Source: UKL13-2 sp043773745 (GTDB taxonomy: Bacteria > Pseudomonadota > Gammaproteobacteria > Burkholderiales > Usitatibacteraceae). From it: a stretch of DNA of 64,000 bases. Location: positions 48,766 to 112,765 of the forward strand of contig JAYVEV010000122.1 of the NCBI GenBank assembly GCA_043773745.1, written 5' to 3'. The position numbers and the translations under genes are program-made. Of the stretch, positions 18,596-28,138 are shown in pieces; the first letter of the stretch is position 1, and each line of letters starts with the position of its first letter. The notes beneath the pieces are model-generated. The model did no database searches and was not told where the DNA came from. It saw only the letters and a program-made list of their open reading frames with translations.

Positions 18596-19957
18596 TCAAG
18601 CCAACTGGAACGGGTACACCGAACCCAATTTCAAGATCACGCTCAGTTCATCGAGCGCCGTTCGACATTCAGTCAACAACTGCGGATCCGCCAGATCAGC
18701 CTCTGCCAATCGATCACGGTAGTGACGCTCAACCCAGCTATTGAGTTGCCCGTAAAGCCCATCACTCATCAGCACAGTGGGATTCACGGCAGCGGCTTCA
18801 TGCGCATTGAGTTCAACGCGCAAGCGCAGGCAAGCCGGCCCGCCACCGTTGCGCATGCTTTCGCGAAGATCGAATATCAATAGCTCCTGAATTGGCGTTT
18901 TCAACGTCAGCAATTTTTGCAGGTATGCCCAAACCTTGGCGTTGGTGCGACATTCCTCGGGCACCACCAGAGCCATCATGCCATCTGCACGAGTCAATAA
19001 CTGGCTATTGAAAAGGTACGATGAAACGGCATCGGCGACGCTGACATCTGCCGTGCTAACTTCGACAATCACGAACGGTTTGATGCTGGTTGCAGCGAAT
19101 TTTTCGCCCAGCTCTTTGTAAACTTTCGTGGGATTCAAAAATGCCTGCTCATGACAAAACAACAAATTGCCATTGCCAACCGCGATCACATCGTTATGAA
19201 ATACACCGGCGTCGATCACCTCGGGATTTTGTTGCGCAAACACAGTGCCAGCCTCGCTTAGCCCATGCAGGCGGGCAACAGCGCGTGAAGCTTCCAGCGT
19301 CTGCCGCGCGGGGAAATGTTTGGGTGCAGGGGCTTGTAGGTCAAAACCCGACGCGCCAAACACAAAAAATTCGACGCCCGCTTCGCCATAACTGCCGCAA
19401 AAACGGGTGTGATTGGCCGCACCTTCATCACCCATTTGCGGACAACTTGGCAATGCCGCGTGATGGGCAAAGTGTCCGTCATTGGCAAACATTGCACGCA
19501 GAATCCTGCTGGTCGCGGGATGCTCGATCGAACGGTGAAACTTGTTATTGAGATTCGCCGCCGTAAAATGAACCCGACCATCTTGCGTATCGGCACCCGG
19601 ACTCACCGTTGCTGCGTTGGCTGCCCACATGGTCGACGCGGAGCTTGCACCACTTAACAACAGCGGCGCCTGTTTAGCCGCGGCGCGAATAATATCAGCA
19701 TCACTTCCCGTAAAACCAAGCGAGCGTAGTATCTCCATGTCAGGTCGCTCATGCGGCGCGAGCACCCCCTGTTTGAAGCCGCGATCATGCAGCGCCTTCA
19801 TTTTGGCCAGGCCTTGTAATGCCGCCACTTTCGGGTTGGCCACCGCGCCCTGATTATTTTTTGAAGCAATGTTGCCAAACGATAGACCGCTGTAATTATG
19901 CGTGGGGCCTACCAGGCCATCAAAGTTGAATTCAAACACGCTAATGGTTGTGCTCAT
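18596..19957 (-). CDS. astB: N-succinylarginine dihydrolase
   Basis: A 453-residue enzyme of the arginine succinyltransferase (AST) pathway that converts N2-succinylarginine to N2-succinylornithine, CO2 and two ammonia. The N-terminal block EFNFDGLVGPTHNYSGLSFGN and the late MRNGGGPACLRLRV (bearing the nucleophile cysteine) are diagnostic. Its ATG overlaps the astD stop by four bases. It is the last gene of the run; in Pseudomonas aeruginosa aruE would follow, but here a convergent unrelated gene does. Confidence 0.96.
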   Translation of the reverse strand: MSTTISVFEFNFDGLVGPTHNYSGLSFGNIASKNNQGAVANPKVAALQGLAKMKALHDRGFKQGVLAPHERPDMEILRSLGFTGSDADIIRAAAKQAPLLLSGASSASTMWAANAATVSPGADTQDGRVHFTAANLNNKFHRSIEHPATSRILRAMFANDGHFAHHAALPSCPQMGDEGAANHTRFCGSYGEAGVEFFVFGASGFDLQAPAPKHFPARQTLEASRAVARLHGLSEAGTVFAQQNPEVIDAGVFHNDVIAVGNGNLLFCHEQAFLNPTKVYKELGEKFAATSIKPFVIVEVSTADVSVADAVSSYLFNSQLLTRADGMMALVVPEECRTNAKVWAYLQKLLTLKTPIQELLIFDLRESMRNGGGPACLRLRVELNAHEAAAVNPTVLMSDGLYGQLNSWVERHYRDRLAEADLADPQLLTECRTALDELSVILKLGSVYPFQLA

Positions 19958-21414
19958 AGCACCAGCCCCGGGCTTAATTTTTCGGGCAACACGATAGTTT
20001 CGCTTTCAAGTGAAGCTTGCGGATACGAACAGTAATCAGCCGCATAGTAAGCGCTGGCGCGGTGATTGCCGCTGGCACCAACGCCGCCAAATGGCGCCGC
20101 GCTGGAGGCACCCGTCAATGGCCGGTTCCAATTCACAATACCCGCGCGAATACTGCGCTCAAATATTTCGTATTGCGTTTTATCGTCAGACAACAAGCCC
20201 GCTGCCAAACCGTAACGGGTCTTGTTGGCGATAGCGATGGCGTCACCAAAATTTTGATAACGGATCACTTGCAACAAGGGGCCAAAGTGCTCCTCATCGG
20301 GGATATCAATATTGGTAGCGTCAATAATCGCGGCTGACAACAGGGCTGTGCCCGCCTTTAGCGATTTCATTTCCAACAATAATTTTGCACCGCGTCTAAC
20401 AAAATCTGCTTGGGCCATGAGCAAGGATTGCGCCGCTTTCAATGACACCACGGCACCCATAAACGGCGCAGGCTCTGCGTCATATGCGCCAACGGTCAGG
20501 CGCGATGCCACCTCAACTAAACGTGACAGTAATTTGTCGCCCGCGGCGCCCTGCGGCACCAACAAGCGGCGTGCGCAGGTGCACCGCTGCCCAGCAGAAA
20601 TGAACGCAGACTGAATAATGTGATGAACGGCTGCATCAACATTTTTTACATCGCCCACAATCAGCGCGTTGTTGCCGCCCATTTCCAGCGCCAGAATCTT
20701 ATTGGGCAGCCCCGCGAACTGCCGATGCAGGGCATGGCCAGTAAGCGAGCTGCCGGTAAAAAACAGACCGTCAATTTCCGCGTTGTTTGCGAGCGCCACT
20801 CCGGTATCACGCGCACCTTGCACTAGGCTCAGTACGCCAGCGGGCAGCCCAGCCTGCTCCCATATCTCGACGGTCTCTTGCGCACTGGCCGGCGCCAGCT
20901 CACTGGGCTTGAAACACACTGTGTTGCCCGCCAGCAGCGCAGGAACAATATGTCCGTTTGGCAAATGGCCGGGGAAATTATAGGGACCAAACACGGCCAC
21001 CACGCCATGCGGGCGATGGCGCAATGTTGCCGTTCCGTCCGGTTGCGGGGAGGTTTTGGTGCCGGTACGCTCGTGATAACTCTTAATCGAAATATCAATC
21101 TTGCCAATCATGGTGGCAACTTCGGTCAGCGCTTCCCAGATGGGCTTGCCGGTCTCGCGGCCAATGGTTTGCGCGAGGTGATTTTTATGTTCCGCCAACA
21201 GTAGTGCGAATTTTTTAATGATCGATTCACGCTGTTCAATTGTTTGCCCGGACCATATGGCAAACGCGGCGCGTGCCCCAACTACGGCTTTGGCAATATC
21301 CTCGACAGTCGCAGCGCAACCTTGCCACACCAATACGTTGTCAGCGGGATTGACTGACGAAAATGCAGCCCCACCGCCCGCTTGCCATTGGCCATTAATA
21401 AAATTTGTTTTCAT
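19954..21414 (-). CDS. astD: N-succinylglutamate 5-semialdehyde dehydrogenase
   Basis: A 486-residue NAD-dependent aldehyde dehydrogenase, AST pathway step four. Seen are FGPYNFPGHLPNGHIVPALLAG, the glutamate in LALEMGGNNALIV and the nucleophile in SAGQRCTCARRL. The substrate is assigned from context between aruG and astB and from the strong AstD-type N-terminus. A 97-bp gap separates it from aruG, the largest spacing within the catabolic part of the run. It is called aruD in Pseudomonas. Confidence 0.95.
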   Translation of the reverse strand: MKTNFINGQWQAGGGAAFSSVNPADNVLVWQGCAATVEDIAKAVVGARAAFAIWSGQTIEQRESIIKKFALLLAEHKNHLAQTIGRETGKPIWEALTEVATMIGKIDISIKSYHERTGTKTSPQPDGTATLRHRPHGVVAVFGPYNFPGHLPNGHIVPALLAGNTVCFKPSELAPASAQETVEIWEQAGLPAGVLSLVQGARDTGVALANNAEIDGLFFTGSSLTGHALHRQFAGLPNKILALEMGGNNALIVGDVKNVDAAVHHIIQSAFISAGQRCTCARRLLVPQGAAGDKLLSRLVEVASRLTVGAYDAEPAPFMGAVVSLKAAQSLLMAQADFVRRGAKLLLEMKSLKAGTALLSAAIIDATNIDIPDEEHFGPLLQVIRYQNFGDAIAIANKTRYGLAAGLLSDDKTQYEIFERSIRAGIVNWNRPLTGASSAAPFGGVGASGNHRASAYYAADYCSYPQASLESETIVLPEKLSPGLVL

Positions 21415-21511
21415 TTTTGATTTTTATTTGCAATGAATGGCTGGAAAGCCAATAGGGTCGAGGACTTTGAGCATTTTTACCTGCAAGAAATAACATAAAT
21501 TTGTGCGGCAA

Positions 21512-22555
21512 CTATGTAGAAATACGATCCTTCGGCGATAACGTTACCGCACGTATGGCATCACCCGCTTTCACACCGAGTGCTTGCGCTTCATCGGCGG
21601 AAAGTGCGAATGCTTCGCCCACAGGTTTGCTTCGCACCAGCATCACACGAAAATCTGTAAAGGAGGTGTTGCCGACGAGATAGTTTGTAGGTGGCTGCTC
21701 CACAACATTTTCGGAGGCTATAACCACTTTAAACAGACGACTCTTCGCCACCGCATCAATGTCCTCCACATCGCATTCCACCGCCGGGCCCGCATCAAAA
21801 ATATCAACATGTCCTTCAAAGCGGAAACCTTCACTTTCAAGCATGGACAACGCGGGCTTGGTCAACTCATGGGTTTGACCAATCACGGCCTGTGCCCGAG
21901 GCGTCAGGAACGAGCTATAGAGTGGGTGCTTGGGCATCAGCTCAGCCACAAATGATTTTTTGCCAATACCCGTCAGGTAATCCGCGTCTTTAAATTCCAT
22001 GGAGAAAAAATGGCGGCCTAGGCTTTCCCAAAAAGGCGATTTTCCCTCAGCGTCTGATACGCCGCGTAATTCAGCAATAATTTTTTTGGAGAAGCGTTCG
22101 CGAAATTGCGCAAGAAACAAAAAACGACACTTCGACAGCAGCGTGCCATTTTTACCAACACGATAATCAGCATCCAGAAACAGCGAGCACAATTCGCTTT
22201 GCCCGGTATGGTCATTTGACAAAAACAGCGTGGGCGTTTGGGTAAAAATACCTAAATCTTGAGAGGCATGCACCACCTGCCCAACACGGTATGAGTACCA
22301 AGGTTGGCGCAAACCTACCGCCGCCGCAATCGCGCAAATTCCCACGATTTTATGAGCGGCCGCATCCTCCAGCACAAATACAAAAATCTGGTCAGCGCGC
22401 TCTGCATTACCCGCAAAAGACGCTATTGATGCATTGATTCTTTTTTTCAGCAATTCCTCATTGGCAGGCAAAGTTGTGAGGCCAACACCGGCTTTGCTGG
22501 CGAGTTGGTACAGAGCACCAAGATCGGTCGCGGCGATTGGACGAATGATCATCAT
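21512..22555 (-). CDS. aruG: Arginine N-succinyltransferase, beta subunit
   Basis: A 347-residue member of the AstA family. It begins MMIIRPIAATDLGALYQLASKAGVGLTTLP and contains SLFLDADYRVGKNGTLLSKCRFLF and FDAGPAVEC, which correspond to the acetyltransferase-like fold and C-terminal domain of AstA. Together with AruF it transfers succinyl from succinyl-CoA to the alpha-amino group of arginine or ornithine. The start overlaps the aruF stop by four bases (ATGA). The two-gene form is typical of pseudomonads and betaproteobacteria, against the single astA of enterics. Confidence 0.94.
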   Translation of the reverse strand: MMIIRPIAATDLGALYQLASKAGVGLTTLPANEELLKKRINASIASFAGNAERADQIFVFVLEDAAAHKIVGICAIAAAVGLRQPWYSYRVGQVVHASQDLGIFTQTPTLFLSNDHTGQSELCSLFLDADYRVGKNGTLLSKCRFLFLAQFRERFSKKIIAELRGVSDAEGKSPFWESLGRHFFSMEFKDADYLTGIGKKSFVAELMPKHPLYSSFLTPRAQAVIGQTHELTKPALSMLESEGFRFEGHVDIFDAGPAVECDVEDIDAVAKSRLFKVVIASENVVEQPPTNYLVGNTSFTDFRVMLVRSKPVGEAFALSADEAQALGVKAGDAIRAVTLSPKDRIST

Positions 22556-23634
22556 GACAATGTTCCTGCTGCAGATTTATGACCGGCTATACCCAGTGGT
22601 GCAGCGCGCACCATATCGCCCTTGCTCAACTTTAGACCAGCCGCCGCTTCCGGGGAAATTAGTAGTTCATTGCCTTCGACAAAGGCGTGCGCAATCGTGG
22701 CGCGAAAACCATCCGCTGTAATGTTGGCAACCAGATAAGGGACAGCCGATGCCACTTTTTCAGTACTTGGCTTTACGTGCAAGCGACGGTTGCTTTGGAT
22801 GGTACGCAAGGTCTGTAGACGCGCTTCGACGGTCGGTCCGCCATCAAATATATCGATATAAGTGTCCGCCTCAAAACCCTCATCCAGCAAAATTGAAAAC
22901 GGCAATTCAGCCACAGGATGCAGCTGACCAATCGCCAATTGCGCATCGGCAGGTAACAGCGGCACGTAGATGGGGTATTGCGGCATCAGCTCGGCAATAA
23001 AAGTTTTACTGCGGCCGCCAGAAAGTTGCTCGGCCTGCGGATATTCCATATTAAAAAAGCGCTTGCCCACTGCGTTCCAGAAAGATGAATGCCCTTGTTC
23101 GTCGCACAGCCCAGGGTTTTCGGCCGCCAATTTATCGGCAAAGCGTTGCGGAAATTCCGCCATAAAAAGCAATCGCGCACGCGATAACAATTGTGGCCAA
23201 TCGGTGTGCTGATAGGCGGGGTCGATATAAAACGAAGTGAGCAGCGAGAGTCCGGTTAAATCGTGACACAGATGCAGCGCGTGAATTTTATTGCTGACTT
23301 TTAATTCCTGCGAGGCATGAACAATAATTTCATTCCGATAGCTGTAAAAGCGATCATGGAAACCGGCCGAGGCAACGATTCCGCTGGTTCCTACAATTTC
23401 ACCGGTGGCGGCATTTTCCAGAACGAAGAAATAAATCTCCTCACCGTTGATATCCACTTCGGCAGCAAACGAGTGCATGGAGGAGCGAATTTTATCGTAC
23501 AGCTTTTCGCGATCTGGCGGCAAGGAAGTAATACCAACCGCGCTCACTGCAGCGATACGCTCAATCGCTGGCAGATCGGATATCTCACACGGGCGGAGTA
23601 TTAACATTTTCGAATTGGGGTCAACAGTATTCAC
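22552..23634 (-). CDS. aruF: Arginine/ornithine N-succinyltransferase, alpha subunit
   Basis: A 360-residue AstA-family protein paralogous to the next gene, with MLILRPCEISDLPAIERIAA near its start, LTSFYIDPAYQHTDWPQLLSRARLLFMAEFP mid-protein and FDGGPTVEARL late. It forms a heteromeric succinyltransferase with AruG, the first step of the AST pathway. The first in-frame ATG overlaps the aruC stop by four bases; an alternative start at 23607 gives MLILRP directly. Confidence 0.94.
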   Translation of the reverse strand: MNTVDPNSKMLILRPCEISDLPAIERIAAVSAVGITSLPPDREKLYDKIRSSMHSFAAEVDINGEEIYFFVLENAATGEIVGTSGIVASAGFHDRFYSYRNEIIVHASQELKVSNKIHALHLCHDLTGLSLLTSFYIDPAYQHTDWPQLLSRARLLFMAEFPQRFADKLAAENPGLCDEQGHSSFWNAVGKRFFNMEYPQAEQLSGGRSKTFIAELMPQYPIYVPLLPADAQLAIGQLHPVAELPFSILLDEGFEADTYIDIFDGGPTVEARLQTLRTIQSNRRLHVKPSTEKVASAVPYLVANITADGFRATIAHAFVEGNELLISPEAAAGLKLSKGDMVRAAPLGIAGHKSAAGTLS

Positions 23635-24932
23635 GCCGCAACCGAGGTTTCGGTAGCTAACAGCTCGGCGATGGCCGCATCAAAGCGTTTCATTCCCTGC
23701 TCAACATCTTCCTGGGTAATCAATAGTGATGGTGCCAAGCGAATCACGTTGGGGCCCGCAATCAGCAACATTAAGCCCTGATTCTCGGCTGCTTTCACAA
23801 AATCTTTTCCGCGTCCGGCCCATTTTTCATTTAGCTCAGCACCAATTAACAAGCCCTGCCCGCGGATTTCCTTAAAGAGTTTGTACTTGCGATTGAGCTC
23901 ATTGAGCGAGGCAAAAAATTGATCGTGACGTTCAGCCACGTTTTTGAGCGTCTCCGGGGCGCTGACAATATCCAGCACCGCCAGACCGACTGCGCAGGCA
24001 AGCGGGTTGCCGCCATAAGTGGTGCCGTGCGAGCCAACTCCAAAATGCGCCGCAATTTTTTCGGTCGTCAACATGGCCCCGATCGGGAAGCCGCCACCCA
24101 GTCCTTTGGCAGAGGTCAAAATATCCGGCACCGCGCAACAATTCATATAGGCATACAGCGAGCCGGTGCGTCCGGCACCACTTTGCACCTCATCAAAAAT
24201 CATCAGCGCATGGTGTTGGTCACATAATTCACGGACGGCGTGCAGGTAATCTTTGGTTGCTGCGGTGACACCACCCTCACCCTGAATGGGCTCAACAATG
24301 ACCGCACAGGTTTTATCGCTGACAGCTGCGCGCAGGGCTTCAATATCGTTATACGGCACATGCTTGATGCCGTCAGGCAATGGCCCGAACCCCTGCGTGT
24401 ATTTGGGTTGTCCACCCACACTGACCGTAAACAGCGTACGACCATGAAATGAATTGATGCATGAGACGATTTCAAATTTTTCTGTTTCACCGTGAGTCGC
24501 GCCTGGGCTGGGATAATTGTCTGAGGCCACTTTGCGCGCCAACTTCAACGCTGCCTCATTTGCCTCCGCACCAGAATTGCAAAAAAACACCCGCTCGGCA
24601 AAGGTTTTAGCCACCAGCGATTGCGCCAGCGCGAGAGCCGGCTCATTGGTTAATACATTGGCCACATGCCAGATTTTATTCGCCTGATCGGTTAGCGCCT
24701 TGACCACCTTGGGATGGGTATGACCGACCGCACTGACCGCAATACCACCGGCAAAATCAACGAGCTCGCGCCCACCCTGATCCCAGACTCGCGACCCGTG
24801 CCCTCGAACCGGAATAAAGGCGCCCGGTGCGTAGTTGGGCACCATGACTTGATCAAAGGTGGCACGAGAAATCGGCGCTGAAGTCTTGGTTGGCTTGGTA
24901 GCGGGATTGGAAGGTTTGCAGTCGGCGGTCAT
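23631..24932 (-). CDS. aruC: Succinylornithine/acetylornithine aminotransferase
   Basis: A 433-residue class-III PLP aminotransferase, AST step three, which converts succinylornithine to succinylglutamate semialdehyde. PLP features are FCNSGAEANEAALKLARK, the aspartate in LMIFDEVQSGAGRTG and the Schiff-base lysine in ILTSAKGLGGGFPIGAM. A related enzyme may also serve arginine synthesis. It is the first catabolic gene after argR, preceded by an 85-bp gap that contains an ArgR-like half-site and probably its own promoter. Confidence 0.94.
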   Translation of the reverse strand: MTADCKPSNPATKPTKTSAPISRATFDQVMVPNYAPGAFIPVRGHGSRVWDQGGRELVDFAGGIAVSAVGHTHPKVVKALTDQANKIWHVANVLTNEPALALAQSLVAKTFAERVFFCNSGAEANEAALKLARKVASDNYPSPGATHGETEKFEIVSCINSFHGRTLFTVSVGGQPKYTQGFGPLPDGIKHVPYNDIEALRAAVSDKTCAVIVEPIQGEGGVTAATKDYLHAVRELCDQHHALMIFDEVQSGAGRTGSLYAYMNCCAVPDILTSAKGLGGGFPIGAMLTTEKIAAHFGVGSHGTTYGGNPLACAVGLAVLDIVSAPETLKNVAERHDQFFASLNELNRKYKLFKEIRGQGLLIGAELNEKWAGRGKDFVKAAENQGLMLLIAGPNVIRLAPSLLITQEDVEQGMKRFDAAIAELLATETSVAA

Positions 24933-24996
24933 GATGGTGTCCTTGGGTGATGCTTAAATTAACGGATAAATTGTAAGTCGGATGAGGTTAAACGCA

Positions 24997-25012
24997 TATC
25001 AGCAAAGCGACA
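24997..25012 (-). promoter_or_regulatory. Candidate ArgR half-site upstream of aruC
   Basis: On the minus strand TGTCGC is followed by eight bases and TA, close to the Pseudomonas ArgR half-site pattern TGTCGC-N8-AA. A weaker partner, CAAGCC-N8-AA, lies exactly 21 bp upstream and overlaps the argR stop. In P. aeruginosa ArgR activates the aru operon, so a site here is expected. The second half is poor, so this is tentative. Confidence 0.4.
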
Positions 25013-25017
25013 CTGGT

Positions 25018-26148
25018 TTATAACCGTGGCTTGGGTTTCACGCTTTCGGTTTCATTACTGGCATCGTTACAAGTCGCTGTCATTATATTGTTCGCAGCAC
25101 TGAGCCGTTGCGTCCTTTGCTCACGCGGGGTAATCCTGAAGTGGTTGCGATAGGCGCTCGAAAAATGCGGCCCCGATGAAAAACCGCAGGATAAGCCTAT
25201 CTGCAGAATGGATTGACTGGTTTGCTGCAAAAGATGTCGCGCGCGCGTCAACCGCAATTCAAGGTAATAGCGCGATGGCAGGCTATTCAGATATTGCTTG
25301 AACAGGCGCTCTAGCTGACGTCGCGAAACACCCACCAAGCGGGCAATTTCCTCGGTTGGCAGCGGCTCTTCAAAATTGGCCTCCATCAACGAAACCGCCT
25401 CAGTTAATTTTGGCTGGCCACCGCCAATACGCGCAGACAGCGGTACTCGCTGATGCTCCTTGGCAGTGCGTTGGCGCTCATGGCCAAAATGATCAATCAA
25501 CTCCGCCACGACATCATCACCTGCTTCACCCGGAAGTCGTTGCGCAATCCAAGCCAGCATCATATCGAAACTGGCGTTACCACTGGCGCAGGTCAGGCGC
25601 TCGCGATCTATTTCAAACAGGTTTGTCGATACCACCGTTCCGGCAAAATCTTCGGCGAATAAACTGGCATAAGGCCAGTGAATGGTGGCACGGTAGGCAA
25701 TCAACAAATTGGCGCGGGCCAGCAAATACGAGCCCGTACCAAAACCACCGATGATTTTTTTGGGCATCGCGAATGCCTGCAACGCCGCAATTAGTCGTTC
25801 GTGACCTTTCTGCGGCAACGGGGCGTCACTCAGCACAAACAACGCATCAAGATAGGCAAATGGATTGGCCTGCGGTTGGCCTGCTGCGCTCAGCAGACTG
25901 CCTTGCACAACCACTTCAGCACCGCTGCCGCTCGCAACTGGCGCGCCGTCAGCCGAAAATAACGATAGCTCAAACAATTTCTCGCTGGCAGCTTCGTTCG
26001 CACGCGCCAACACGTCCAGCGCACCGCTCAGCGATACCAGAGAAAATTGCGGTAGCAGGAAAAACCCAATGCCGATACTTTTTTGGGATTGCCGAACCGG
26101 AGCGACAGGTGAGCTGGGTTGCAGGGTCAAGGCAGCATGCGCTTTCAA
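25018..26148 (-). CDS. argR: AraC/XylS-family arginine-responsive regulator ArgR
   Basis: A 376-residue protein with an N-terminal DJ-1/PfpI-like domain (about 25-210) and a C-terminal AraC double helix-turn-helix (about 240-345; IARLVGVSRRQLERLFKQYL and ILQIGLSCGFSSGPHFSSAY). This architecture and the position between aotP and aruC match P. aeruginosa ArgR, which senses arginine, activates aot and aru and represses biosynthesis. The DJ-1 elbow reads GGFGTGSYLLA, so the usual cysteine is absent and the domain is likely only a ligand sensor. The start appears to be TTG; no in-frame ATG lies nearby. Confidence 0.92.
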   Translation of the reverse strand: MKAHAALTLQPSSPVAPVRQSQKSIGIGFFLLPQFSLVSLSGALDVLARANEAASEKLFELSLFSADGAPVASGSGAEVVVQGSLLSAAGQPQANPFAYLDALFVLSDAPLPQKGHERLIAALQAFAMPKKIIGGFGTGSYLLARANLLIAYRATIHWPYASLFAEDFAGTVVSTNLFEIDRERLTCASGNASFDMMLAWIAQRLPGEAGDDVVAELIDHFGHERQRTAKEHQRVPLSARIGGGQPKLTEAVSLMEANFEEPLPTEEIARLVGVSRRQLERLFKQYLNSLPSRYYLELRLTRARHLLQQTSQSILQIGLSCGFSSGPHFSSAYRNHFRITPREQRTQRLSAANNIMTATCNDASNETESVKPKPRL

Positions 26149-26179
26149 CCATTCAAAGCGCTTAGTATATGAAGGAACC

Positions 26180-26956
26180 CTATTTTAAGCTGCCAGACAG
26201 AAACTGTCGAAGTCTCTCACTTTGCGGGTTGAGCAGCACCGTGCGGGGATCGCCCGATTCCTCGATGACCCCTTTATGCAGGAAGATGACGCGATTGGAA
26301 ACTTCGCGCGCAAAACCCATCTCATGTGTAACCACAACCATGGTGCGACCTTCCAGTGCCAAATCGCGCATCACTTTGAGTACTTCGCCAACCAGTTCAG
26401 GGTCCAGTGCCGAGGTCGGCTCATCAAACAGCATGACCTCAGGCTCCATCGCCAGCGCTCGGGCAATCGCCACACGCTGTTGCTCGCCACCCGATAAATG
26501 GGCGGGATACATATCCGCTCGGTGCGATACCCCCACTCGCTCCAGGTAGCGTTCCGCACGGGCAATAGCCTCTGCTCTGGAGAGCCCAAGCACATGGATG
26601 GGTGCTTCGATCACATTTTCCAGCGCCGTCATGTGCGCCCATAAATTGAAATGCTGAAATACCATGGCGAGTTTGGAGCGCATGCGTTGCAACTGCTTAG
26701 CGTCACGTGCTTTTAGGGAGCCGCCACGATCCGGAATCAGTTCAAGCGTCTCGCCATTCAGCTCAATGCGTCCCTGATCGGGCTGCTCAAGCAAATTAAT
26801 GCAGCGCAGCATGGTGCTCTTGCCCGAACCGGATGAACCAATCACGCTGATCACGTCACCAGCCTTGGCTTCCAGCGAGACCCCCTTAAGCACCTCATTG
26901 CTGGCATAGCGTTTATGTAAATTTTCGACGAGCAGTTTAGTGGCGCTCATACTCAT
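26180..26956 (-). CDS. aotP: Arginine/ornithine ABC transporter ATPase
   Basis: A 258-residue polar amino acid ABC ATPase with Walker A GSSGSGKST, signature LSGGEQQRVAIA, Walker B VMLFDEPTSALDPE and the switch histidine in VVVTHEMGFA. It energises AotQ and AotM. Its ATG overlaps the aotO stop by four bases, and argR follows after 31 bp. The assignment to arginine or ornithine and beta-Asp-Arg comes from the conserved aotJQMOP order. Confidence 0.93.
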   Translation of the reverse strand: MSMSATKLLVENLHKRYASNEVLKGVSLEAKAGDVISVIGSSGSGKSTMLRCINLLEQPDQGRIELNGETLELIPDRGGSLKARDAKQLQRMRSKLAMVFQHFNLWAHMTALENVIEAPIHVLGLSRAEAIARAERYLERVGVSHRADMYPAHLSGGEQQRVAIARALAMEPEVMLFDEPTSALDPELVGEVLKVMRDLALEGRTMVVVTHEMGFAREVSNRVIFLHKGVIEESGDPRTVLLNPQSERLRQFLSGSLK

Positions 26957-28089
26957 GCGCTCAACAGCTTGCCGGTGCGGAACGCTGTCGCGCCTGCAAC
27001 TTTGGCAAGCCGCATGCCGGCCACCGCGAAGTGACGATTTTCTTGCGCGTATAAAACGCCATCTGTGCCTGATTTCATCTGGTGTACTTCCGAGCTAATC
27101 GGGTTAATAACTTCAACTATAACCTCACCATTTTTGATCCAGTCGCCGGGCTTTTTGAGATAGGCTACCACCCCGCTGACCGGCGTAATGATCGGCTCTG
27201 AGCCCGCCAGCGGCGTGGCTGGATATTTCAACGGCGGCAACGGTGGCGCAACCCCTTTGACCACGCCACGATGCTGCAGAAAATCAATGATGCGATCCGC
27301 ATCGTCTTGCGCCTGAGCGTGGCTGACATCAGTCATCCCGCGCAACTCAACAGTGACCGACAAACACGCGATCGGCACTGGTTTATCCGGGAACTGTGCC
27401 GCGAGTTGCCACCAGGTTTGCGAACACGCTTCGTCAAACGGACTATCGCCAGATTCGGTGGCCAACAAGGTAGCGTACGAGCCAAGATAACGCGCCAGCG
27501 GCTCGCATTGCGACCACAGCGGTGTGCCGGTGTAGAGGTGTAGCACCGCGTTTGCGTCGCAATGTAAATCAAGTACCACATCGGCGTCGCAGGCCAATGC
27601 CATCAACACTTTACGCATGCTGCTAACTTCCGTCATTTCAGCTTCGACTTCCTTCGCCTGAGAGCTCGCCTGCAGCGCATCACGCATGGCTTGGCGAATG
27701 ATGCGGACATTTTGCCCACCATCAGCGCCCAGTTTGTCCGCAACTCTTTCCGCAACTGGCCCGATCAGCGTCGGGTAATGACGATTAAAGTTTTCTCCGG
27801 TTGCCGCCTCGAATCGTCCCAAATGACTGCGCAACATCATCTGCGACAAGCCGACCGGATTGGCGACCGGCACCACAATAACCTCACCCACGAGATCACC
27901 GAGCGCCTCAAGTGCGGCCAGACGGTTACGCAAATGATGGGCGACCAGCATGCCGGGCAATTCATCGGCATGCAGCGAAGCCTGGATATAAATTTTTTCG
28001 CCCGAATCAGCCGCACCGTAATGAAAACTGACGATATTGCGCTCGGTGCCGAGCGAGGTGACAACGAGCGGGTGTTGTTTGGTTTGCAT
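26953..28089 (-). CDS. aotO: Beta-Asp-Arg dipeptide hydrolase AotO/CphZ (AstE/AspA-like zinc family)
   Basis: A 378-residue cytoplasmic zinc enzyme of the succinylglutamate desuccinylase/aspartoacylase (M14-like) superfamily. Candidate zinc ligands are His40 and Glu43 (LHADELPG) and His176 (LDLHCDAN); NFNR near residue 100 is also family-typical. A C-terminal lipoyl-like beta module (TPVSGVVAYLKKPGDW) is present. The P. aeruginosa homologue, in the same aotJQMOP position, was shown to hydrolyse cyanophycin-derived beta-Asp-Arg and was named CphZ. I therefore do not call it AstE, although some desuccinylase activity cannot be excluded. The first frame extends to 28164, but ATG 28089 gives the usual N-terminus. 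Confidence 0.82.
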   Translation of the reverse strand: MQTKQHPLVVTSLGTERNIVSFHYGAADSGEKIYIQASLHADELPGMLVAHHLRNRLAALEALGDLVGEVIVVPVANPVGLSQMMLRSHLGRFEAATGENFNRHYPTLIGPVAERVADKLGADGGQNVRIIRQAMRDALQASSQAKEVEAEMTEVSSMRKVLMALACDADVVLDLHCDANAVLHLYTGTPLWSQCEPLARYLGSYATLLATESGDSPFDEACSQTWWQLAAQFPDKPVPIACLSVTVELRGMTDVSHAQAQDDADRIIDFLQHRGVVKGVAPPLPPLKYPATPLAGSEPIITPVSGVVAYLKKPGDWIKNGEVIVEVINPISSEVHQMKSGTDGVLYAQENRHFAVAGMRLAKVAGATAFRTGKLLSA

Positions 28090-28138
28090 AGTAATTTTAT
28101 TTATTGTGGTTTTGCGGCACGACTTTATTAATACGCTT

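Noticed and set aside
26953..28089. Calling this gene astE
   Set aside because: It sits in the aotO position between aotM and aotP, and the Pseudomonas homologue in that position is a beta-Asp-Arg hydrolase.
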